A DNA stretch of 8,803 nt from CAADGY01 sp900696665 (GTDB lineage: Bacteria; Acidobacteriota; Terriglobia; Bryobacterales; Bryobacteraceae). The DNA lies in the NCBI GenBank assembly GCA_035063885.1, contig JAPSFM010000161.1, positions 1-8,803 on the forward strand. Direction: 5' to 3'. Below are positions 1-5,934 of this stretch, in pieces. Position 1 is the stretch's first letter, and the number at the start of each line of letters is the position of its first letter. A model generated the notes under the pieces. That model ran no database searches and was not told the DNA's origin. It saw only the letters and a list, made by a program, of their open reading frames with translations. The position numbers were made by a program, and so were the translations under genes.

Positions 1-2133
1 TTTTCCATCACGCGCCGGGCGTTTGTCGGGTCGGCCGCGTTCGCCGCGGTGCCGCCGCGGGCGGGAAGCGCCCGGAAACCGGCGCAGGAACGGTATCGAG
101 CCGTCAGTTGGTGGCTGACGGCGGACGACGTAGCGTGGCCGAGCGACGAACTGATGGACAAGATCCGCCGGCGGGCGGACCGTTGCGCGGCGAGCGCAGT
201 CAACTGTTGCCTGGTTTTCGGCGTGCATTTCCGCTGGGATTTCATGCCAATGTGGGGGCGGGTACACGACTTGCTACGGTTCATCGCAGACGAACTTCAT
301 GAGCGGGACATCATGCTGTTCGACCATCACTCATCGGTGCTGACGCACCGGGCGCACAACCGCGAGGAGGCACTGAACATATCCCGCCGCAACCGGCACC
401 ACGTGCCGTTCTACCCCACGGTAGCGGCGGCCGCGGAATGGAAGTTTGAGGGGCGCCGCCTGAACGACTGGCGGATGCTGGATGTGGAAACCGGAAAACC
501 CGTATATCTGCCGGCTTACAACGCGGAACAATTCTGTATGAATAATGCGGAATTCCGGCAGGCGTACGTGAAGTATGTACGCCAGTTGCTCGCCGAGACC
601 GGGATTGATGGCCTGATGAGCGACGACGGCATCTTCTATGCGGGCTGGCGGGCATGCGCGTGTGAGCATTGCCGGGGACGCTTCCAAAAGGAGTACGGAC
701 GGCGGCTGCCGCCGGTAGCCGACACGAGTTTTTGGGGCAACCGCGGGAGCGAGGCGTTCGCGGATTGGATCGAGATGCGGTTTCGAACGGCGGGCGATTA
801 CCTCGCGGAAATCAAGACGGCGCTGCCGGAAGGATTTCCTTTCTTAACGTGTTGCTCGAGCAGCGACGGCTACACGATGCCGGCCGTCGGGATGAGCTAT
901 CAGGATTTCATCCGCAGTTGCAACCTGGTACTGCTCGAGATGGCTGGTTCAACGCCGTCGATCAAGGGAACGTGGGATACGCGGATTCCGAGCCAACTGC
1001 TGCACCTGGGAATCGCGCGCGACCATCGCGTGCCCTGCCTGGGCCTGGGCTATGGGTTCTTTCCCTCCACCGCGTTTTTCGTGTGGGCGCTGAACAAGTT
1101 TCTCGGCTCTGATAGTTGGTTCAGCACCTTGAAGGGAAGATTGAACGCCGGGGAAGCGCAACTGGCCGCGCTGGCGGACGATTCCGAGTTAGTGGAAGAG
1201 GGCTACCGCTGGGAGAAGGAACATCCACGGTTGTTCACGGGCGATGTGGACACGGACCTTGCGGTTTTCTTCTCACGTGCGACGCGGGACTATTACGGAC
1301 AATGCGCCGAGGACTATGTGAACGATTACTATGCTTCGTGCCTCGAGTTGCTGCGGCACGGGATTCCATACGAGGTGGTGACCGCGATTCCACATTTCGG
1401 CCGAATCCGGCGTCTGCTACTGAGCGGGGTGACGTGCTTGACGGCTGAGGAGCAGCGTTTGCTCGCAGGCTTCCTCGAAGCCGGGGGGACGGTGGTCGCG
1501 TCGGGTCCGGCGGGTCATTACGACGGGCGTGCACGTCCGCTGGCAAGAGGCTGGCTTGCCCGGTTCGGAATTCCCGCGGCTTTGGAGGAACCAGTTCGAG
1601 GCGGGGCGTTTCCGCCAAATAGTTCGCTGGGGAAAGCGCCGGAAGTTGCGCGGTGCCAGGTACCGGACGAGTTCCGGACGAAGATGGGCGGCGGGTGGTT
1701 CCGTACAGCGGTGGGCAGCGGACTCCTGCTGTGGCGCCCGGAACGGATCACGGAAAAAGGGGTGGGCGCGCAGGTGGCAAAAGAGGTGAAGAGTCCGGCG
1801 AGCGCGCCGCGGATCAAAGGACTGCCGGCCGCGTGGCGGCTACGGCGGTACCGGGACGGAAAGCGGACACTGATCCACGCCATACCGGGCGAAGTGGAGA
1901 CCATCCTTCACGCCACTCTGCGGAACCACTTCACGCGCGAACCGGTGATTGAGAAGTTGAGGTTTCCGGCATTGCAAAATGCGCTGGAAGTTGAATCGGG
2001 CGACTACGCCTCGGTTCGTTTGTACAGCCCGGATCTTGCCGGATCACGCGCGGCGAAGCGCAGTGGGAATGGCTGGACGGTGGAGGGGGCAGGCGTGAAG
2101 CGGTACTTCGTCATCGAGTGCACGAAAATTTGA
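1..2133 (+). CDS. Tat-exported glycosidase-like protein (TIM barrel plus GATase-like domain), 5' truncated
   Basis: The reading frame is open from base 1, so the true start lies upstream. A GTG at 49 would give 694 residues, but it would cut through a signal peptide. The first visible residues read SITRRAFVGSAAFAAV, a twin-arginine motif followed by a hydrophobic stretch, so I call 710 visible residues and predict export by Tat. The middle resembles the hypothetical glycosyl hydrolase / GH42-like TIM barrels of soil bacteria: SDDG at visible residues 207-210, a CACEHC cysteine cluster at 219-224 followed by RGRFQKEYG, and LLEMAG near 311-316, whose Glu is a possible catalytic acid. Around 475-515, TAEEQRLLAGFLEAGGTVV resembles the GATase-like trimerisation domain found in beta-galactosidases. 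Substrate and activity are unknown; catalysis is inferred only from the fold. The gene converges on the glycosyltransferase, 47 bases away. Confidence 0.75.
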   Translation, partial: FSITRRAFVGSAAFAAVPPRAGSARKPAQERYRAVSWWLTADDVAWPSDELMDKIRRRADRCAASAVNCCLVFGVHFRWDFMPMWGRVHDLLRFIADELHERDIMLFDHHSSVLTHRAHNREEALNISRRNRHHVPFYPTVAAAAEWKFEGRRLNDWRMLDVETGKPVYLPAYNAEQFCMNNAEFRQAYVKYVRQLLAETGIDGLMSDDGIFYAGWRACACEHCRGRFQKEYGRRLPPVADTSFWGNRGSEAFADWIEMRFRTAGDYLAEIKTALPEGFPFLTCCSSSDGYTMPAVGMSYQDFIRSCNLVLLEMAGSTPSIKGTWDTRIPSQLLHLGIARDHRVPCLGLGYGFFPSTAFFVWALNKFLGSDSWFSTLKGRLNAGEAQLAALADDSELVEEGYRWEKEHPRLFTGDVDTDLAVFFSRATRDYYGQCAEDYVNDYYASCLELLRHGIPYEVVTAIPHFGRIRRLLLSGVTCLTAEEQRLLAGFLEAGGTVVASGPAGHYDGRARPLARGWLARFGIPAALEEPVRGGAFPPNSSLGKAPEVARCQVPDEFRTKMGGGWFRTAVGSGLLLWRPERITEKGVGAQVAKEVKSPASAPRIKGLPAAWRLRRYRDGKRTLIHAIPGEVETILHATLRNHFTREPVIEKLRFPALQNALEVESGDYASVRLYSPDLAGSRAAKRSGNGWTVEGAGVKRYFVIECTKI

Positions 2134-2180
2134 AACCCTACAACGCCGCCGCAGCGCCATCGGCGCGGCCGGCTCCGGCC
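2134..2180. terminator. Possible GC-rich hairpins between convergent genes
   Basis: The 47-base gap between two convergent stop codons holds two adjacent small inverted repeats. GCGCC-ATC-GGCGC lies at 2154-2166 and GGCCG-GCTC-CGGCC at 2167-2180. Either could fold in RNA from both strands and end both genes. No T-run follows on either strand, so this is not a standard intrinsic terminator, and short GC stems can arise by chance in such DNA. Confidence 0.25.
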
Positions 2181-3362
2181 TCAGTTGGAACGCTCGGCGA
2201 CAGACCGTATGATGGGTCCGAATAGCCGCTGAACCAACCTGTTCTGGAGGACTCCCTGCGTCCATCGCCATGTTGCTGAGGATCGAAGAGCGGAAATCTC
2301 TTCCTGCAGGGCGTCCGACCTTTGCTCGGCACTCAGCCGCTCGTAGCTGTTAGTTTTGTAATGCGGTGCGGATTCCTCAAGATAGCGCGCTGCGGCGCGT
2401 TCAGCTTCGGCTGACGGGATCAGCGGCGTAGAACGGGCCTCATCGATCACCCGTTGATAAAGATCCAGAATTTGATCGACGGCGGTTTGCAGCTCGCAAT
2501 TGTCCCGTGCGGACTGGGAGACCGCTGCGGCGTCGGCCGGATCGTATTTCCGCAGCTCCGCTACCAGCGCATCTACCTCTATTGGACGGGAAAGCGTCCG
2601 GATGCCGAAATTCGCTCGCCGGTATAACGCAAAGTTCTCCGATGACACCATCGTTCCCATCCGTCCGGGAGCGCACAGCACCACCGCCGTTCCAGTCGCC
2701 ATTGCCTCGATAGCCGACCGCGCCTTCGCAAAGACAACGTCATAACGCGTCAACAAGCGGCCGGGGTCCGGCTCTGTAGCGCCTGACGCTTTGCCAATAG
2801 CATGGAGCTCAATCCCACATTGTGCGCACGCTTCCCGCAGTTTAGGAAGATCGTTACTATCCGAAAATTCGTTGCCGAAGGCCAGCGCCAGCCGCGGTGA
2901 GCGCGGAAGAGGCGTGCGCGGTGGAAACCGTCTCTTGTCGAAAAAATTCAGGATTAGCTCGATTCGTTCGGCTGGGATGCCTCCCTCAACAATCAGCCGC
3001 TCACGGCACAGCTCGTCCACGGCTACGTAGCGCAGAATGCGCGGAAAGCGCAAAGGGGCTTCCTCCCACGGCAGCCAGCCGTGACAATAGGAGATGGCGG
3101 GCGTCTCAGGAAACCACATCATTGCTGTCAGCGTTTCGTAGTGATGATGCCCATGAATGATGTCGGGCGCCTCGCCAAGAGACTCCAGGCTGCGGATGAC
3201 CGGCACGGTTGCCGCTCGCAGTTCGTCGGCAACGCTCCCGAGATGCGTGCTATAGGCGACCGGACAATGGCCGCGTTGCATCAGTTCGATCGCCACATCG
3301 CGCACATAGAGCTCGCTACCTGCCCGTAATGCGAAGCCATTGTTGGTGAGAAGCACTCTCAT
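2181..3362 (-). CDS. GT4-like (GT-B fold) glycosyltransferase
   Basis: The product has 393 residues and no signal peptide or clear membrane segment, so it is probably cytosolic or peripherally membrane bound. The N-terminal half shows GT4-type features: MRVLLTNNG, a glycine loop RAGSELYVRDVA at 13-24, DIIHGHHHYE at 67-76, and AVDELCRERL at 114-123. The C-terminal half has DVVFAKARSAIEAMATGTAVV at 208-228, the nucleotide-sugar-binding region. There only the second Glu of the EX7E motif (E219) is present; the first position is Phe211. A charged helical tail ends in ALRSSATWRWT (358-368), a motif often seen at the ends of glycosyltransferases from surface-polysaccharide clusters. The ATG overlaps the stop of the upstream acyltransferase as ATGA, implying translational coupling. 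Donor and acceptor are not evident. It probably adds a sugar, perhaps an acylated one, to a surface glycan or lipid. Confidence 0.8.
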   Translation of the reverse strand: MRVLLTNNGFALRAGSELYVRDVAIELMQRGHCPVAYSTHLGSVADELRAATVPVIRSLESLGEAPDIIHGHHHYETLTAMMWFPETPAISYCHGWLPWEEAPLRFPRILRYVAVDELCRERLIVEGGIPAERIELILNFFDKRRFPPRTPLPRSPRLALAFGNEFSDSNDLPKLREACAQCGIELHAIGKASGATEPDPGRLLTRYDVVFAKARSAIEAMATGTAVVLCAPGRMGTMVSSENFALYRRANFGIRTLSRPIEVDALVAELRKYDPADAAAVSQSARDNCELQTAVDQILDLYQRVIDEARSTPLIPSAEAERAAARYLEESAPHYKTNSYERLSAEQRSDALQEEISALRSSATWRWTQGVLQNRLVQRLFGPIIRSVAERSN

Positions 3363-4261
3363 CGGCCAGCCGCCTGTGAGTCCAGTTCAGTAAGAAGCCG
3401 CAAGAGCCTGCGATGCGAGACGGCAAAATTACCGCTCACGTGTGACCCAGCCTTGACACTGCGAATCACTGCCGCGCCAAGGCTTACAAATGCCTCGGGA
3501 CCGATGTCCAGACCGTGTGCAACCACCGCGCCCGGACCGATCCAGGCTTCCCTGCCGATCGACACACCACCATTCACAATGGCTCCATGTCCGACAAACG
3601 CCCGCTCACCGACATGGACACCATGCGAAACGAACGACTGCGAGCCGATCCTCGCGTCCGCTGAGATCTCCGTGTTCTGCCGGAACAATCCGGTGGCAAT
3701 CACTGCGCCGGGAAGCACATGCACGCGTTCGCCCACTCTCAAGCCGCCTGCATGCCGCATCTCCAATAGCCGGGCATTTGTCCGCACGGTCTGAAATCCT
3801 ACCGCTCCAAGGACGGCGCCGGCGCCAATGATCACCTGTCCGCCAAGTTCACACCGTTCGCCGATTGTTACGTGCGGCCCAATCGAACAGCCGGGGCCGA
3901 TACGTACATTCCTCTCCGCCACCGACGCCATCGGATGCACTTCCGCTGTAGGATCGATAGCCGTTTCGAATCCTTCCCAATAGAAGCCGCTCTGAGCCAG
4001 TGAATTATGGATAAGTGCGAAGGCAACCCGCGGCTCGGGACATACGGCTAGCGCCATGTGTTCGGGAACCAACTCCGCGACCGCGGGTGCGGACAACACC
4101 GCTGAGACGCCTTTGTTGCGCCGCAGCGCAGCCGCGAATCGCCCGCTTTCCAGAAACACGAGGCTGCATGGCTGGGTTTCCGTGAGAAACCCAAGGTTTT
4201 CGAAAGCACCGTCACGTATCACTCTCACGTCTGCGAAACGAACGATCTCGCTCAGGCGCAT
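3359..4261 (-). CDS. LpxD-like UDP-sugar N-acyltransferase (left-handed beta-helix)
   Basis: I choose the ATG at 4261 (300 residues) over one at 4354. It gives MRLSEIVRF, the usual LpxD beginning, and a strong ribosome site GGGAGG (plus-strand cctccc, 4271-4276) lies 9 bases upstream. Residues 1-95 match the LpxD uridine-binding domain (SLVFLESGRFAAAL 33-46; PRVAFALIH 77-85). Hexapeptide repeats fill about 101-270, including VRIGPGCSIGPHVTIG. FVSHGVHVG at 210-218 aligns with the LpxD active-site stretch IAHNVVIG, making His213 the likely catalytic base. LpxD transfers a 3-hydroxyacyl chain from acyl-ACP to UDP-3-O-acylglucosamine in lipid A synthesis. GAVGFQTV at 152-159 replaces the usual DGFG-type motif, and no lpxA, lpxB or fabZ is nearby, so it may be a paralogue acting on another aminosugar. 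It is slightly shorter than E. coli LpxD. Confidence 0.85.
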   Translation of the reverse strand: MRLSEIVRFADVRVIRDGAFENLGFLTETQPCSLVFLESGRFAAALRRNKGVSAVLSAPAVAELVPEHMALAVCPEPRVAFALIHNSLAQSGFYWEGFETAIDPTAEVHPMASVAERNVRIGPGCSIGPHVTIGERCELGGQVIIGAGAVLGAVGFQTVRTNARLLEMRHAGGLRVGERVHVLPGAVIATGLFRQNTEISADARIGSQSFVSHGVHVGERAFVGHGAIVNGGVSIGREAWIGPGAVVAHGLDIGPEAFVSLGAAVIRSVKAGSHVSGNFAVSHRRLLRLLTELDSQAAGR

Positions 4262-4365
4262 GGAAGCTGCCCTCCCGGTTGGTTGTGCATCGCAGTTGCC
4301 CGGCAAGCCCCGTGCAACTATGCTGTTGTTTGCTGAGTTAGGGAGTACGTCCACGTTTTTATCCT
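4262..4365. promoter_or_regulatory. Divergent control region of the acyltransferase and ligase genes
   Basis: This 104-base gap separates two oppositely transcribed genes and should hold both promoters. For the rightward ligase, TTGCCC (4296-4301), a 17-base spacer and TATGCT (4319-4324) make a plausible sigma-70 promoter, each box matching consensus at 4 of 6 bases. An inverted repeat AGTTGC/GCAACT (4294-4299, 4314-4319) brackets the spacer, and an inner palindrome TTGCC-C-GGCAA lies at 4296-4306; these could be an operator. No convincing leftward promoter was found. The stretch just before the ligase ATG is T-rich and has no Shine-Dalgarno at normal spacing (GGGAG at 4341-4345 is 20 bases away). 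All sites are read by eye. Confidence 0.35.
4271..4276 (-). promoter_or_regulatory. Shine-Dalgarno site that fixes the acyltransferase start
   Basis: On the minus strand this reads GGGAGG, 9 bases before the ATG at 4261. It matches the anti-Shine-Dalgarno well and supports the 300-residue product over the longer reading frame that starts at 4354. Confidence 0.7.
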
Positions 4366-5931
4366 ATGAAAGACGATTGCACAGTTTCCGGTCTACTGGC
4401 GAGCGCCGATTCGCTGCAGCTCGCTATCGCGGATGTAAGAGGGTATGGGCTGACGTATGAAAGACTTCGTTTGCAGATTGAGCAAACACACGATGCGCTG
4501 AAGAAGAGCGGCCTGGGACCGGATGACACCGTTGGAGTTGTGCTTCGGAACAATCCTGAAACCGCCGCTGCGCTGCTGGCGCTCCTGTCGTTTTGCCGGG
4601 TGGCTCCGCTAAACCCGACTTACACAGTGGCAGAATTCGACTTCGCGTTACGCGATTTGAATGCAGCCGCTGTTGTCACGACGGAAGAAATTCCGGCGGC
4701 CGCGACTGCCGCGTGCCGGTGCGAAACTGGACTGATACTACTTAAGGCGGCGAAATCACAGGTCCCCGCCGAATACAAGTTGGAAATCCGGCAGCCCCCG
4801 GCGAGGACGGAATGCGCATGGTCTGCCCCGGAACCAGACAGCATCGCCCTGCTCTTGCACACTTCCGGAACGACTTCCCGGCCTAAATTAGTTCCACTCA
4901 CGCAGCATAATTTGTGCCTTTCGTCCAAGGGTGTCGTCCGGGTGCTTCAGTTGGCTCCGGAAGACCGGTCGCTAACGGTCATGCCGCTATTCCATATTCA
5001 CGGAATAGTCGCAGGTCTACTCGCGCCAATAGCGGCGGGTGGTACCGTCTGTTGCGCCCCCGGTTTTCAGGCGACCAGGTTCTTTTCCTGGCTCGACGCC
5101 GCCAGGCCAACCTGGTACACGGCTGTACCCACGATGCACCAGGCCGTGTTGACGCGTGCCCGCCATAACACCGCCACACTGAACTGCCACAGCCTGAGGC
5201 TGATCCGCTCGTCGTCCTCTCCGTTGTATGCAAGCTTGTGGGACGAACTCGAAGCGACGTTTGGAGTGCCTGTTCTCAACGCCTATGGGATGACGGAAGC
5301 GGCGCATCAAATCGCCAGTGTCAGGCTGCCTGGCGGCGCTTGCTATCGCAACACAGTAGGTTTCTCGACGGGACCGGAGATTGCCATCTTCGACTCGCGG
5401 GGCGTTCCGGTCTCAAACGGCGAATCCGGAGAGATTGTGTTACGAGGAGAGCAGATCACCCGAGGTTACCTTCAGCCACCGGAAGCGAGGTCGGCCTTCG
5501 ATAGCGGTTGGTTTCATACGGGTGACGAAGGACGGATCGGCGGTGATGGGCTGTTGACTCTTACCGGCCGGTTGAAGGAAATCATCAACAGCGGTGGAGA
5601 AAAGGTGTCTCCTTACGAGGTAGAAGAGGCGCTGCTGGCTCACCCTGGTGTTGCCGAAGCGGCTGTTTTCGCTACGCCTCATCGGATGCTCGGCGAAGAG
5701 GTCGCTTCGGCGGTCGTGGCCCGCGAGGGTTTCCACATCGACGAATGGGACCTGCTGCGAACAGTGGGCCTGCGACTGGCCCGTCACAAGATGCCGCGCC
5801 GCGTTCTGTTTGTCGACGCCATCCCTCGCGGCGCCACGGGAAAGATTCAAAGAGCCGGTCTTGCCGCGCAACTGGGCCTTGTTCATTCAGACGCGCATGA
5901 GCATGCCCCCGATGAGCACACCGGAGCGTGA
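4366..5931 (+). CDS. Acyl-CoA ligase, oxalyl-CoA synthetase/AAE3-like (ANL superfamily)
   Basis: The product has 521 residues, a normal length for the family, and is probably cytosolic. It is expected to activate a carboxylic acid with ATP to an acyl-adenylate and then to a CoA thioester. All ANL core motifs are intact: P-loop HTSGTTSRPK (165-174), PLFHIHG (207-213), NAYGMTE (305-311), GWFHTGD (381-387), the hinge region GRLKEIINSGGEKVSP (401-416), and the C-terminal catalytic lysine in RGATGKIQR (Lys493). HTSGTTSRPK and the GGEKVSP region are closest in my memory to AAE3/Pcs60 oxalyl-CoA and 4-coumarate-CoA-ligase-like enzymes. The substrate cannot be fixed by eye. The ATG at 4366 is the first after an in-frame TAG at 4339; no good ribosome site precedes it. 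The tail HSDAHEHAPDEH is unusually rich in His and acidic residues. Its divergent partner suggests it supplies acyl groups to the LpxD-like enzyme; this is inferred. Confidence 0.85.
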   Translation: MKDDCTVSGLLASADSLQLAIADVRGYGLTYERLRLQIEQTHDALKKSGLGPDDTVGVVLRNNPETAAALLALLSFCRVAPLNPTYTVAEFDFALRDLNAAAVVTTEEIPAAATAACRCETGLILLKAAKSQVPAEYKLEIRQPPARTECAWSAPEPDSIALLLHTSGTTSRPKLVPLTQHNLCLSSKGVVRVLQLAPEDRSLTVMPLFHIHGIVAGLLAPIAAGGTVCCAPGFQATRFFSWLDAARPTWYTAVPTMHQAVLTRARHNTATLNCHSLRLIRSSSSPLYASLWDELEATFGVPVLNAYGMTEAAHQIASVRLPGGACYRNTVGFSTGPEIAIFDSRGVPVSNGESGEIVLRGEQITRGYLQPPEARSAFDSGWFHTGDEGRIGGDGLLTLTGRLKEIINSGGEKVSPYEVEEALLAHPGVAEAAVFATPHRMLGEEVASAVVAREGFHIDEWDLLRTVGLRLARHKMPRRVLFVDAIPRGATGKIQRAGLAAQLGLVHSDAHEHAPDEHTGA

Positions 5932-5934
5932 AGG

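Noticed and set aside
1235..1904. Two long minus-strand open frames inside the first gene
   Set aside because: Arg/Pro/Ser-rich translations typical of antisense shadows in GC-rich coding DNA.
49..2133. GTG at 49 as the start of the first gene
   Set aside because: The frame continues open to base 1 and encodes a twin-arginine signal that this start would remove.
4262..4354. 31-residue N-terminal extension of the LpxD-like protein from an ATG at 4354
   Set aside because: The LpxD family begins at MRLSEI, the internal ATG has a strong Shine-Dalgarno, and the extension would overrun most of the divergent promoter region.
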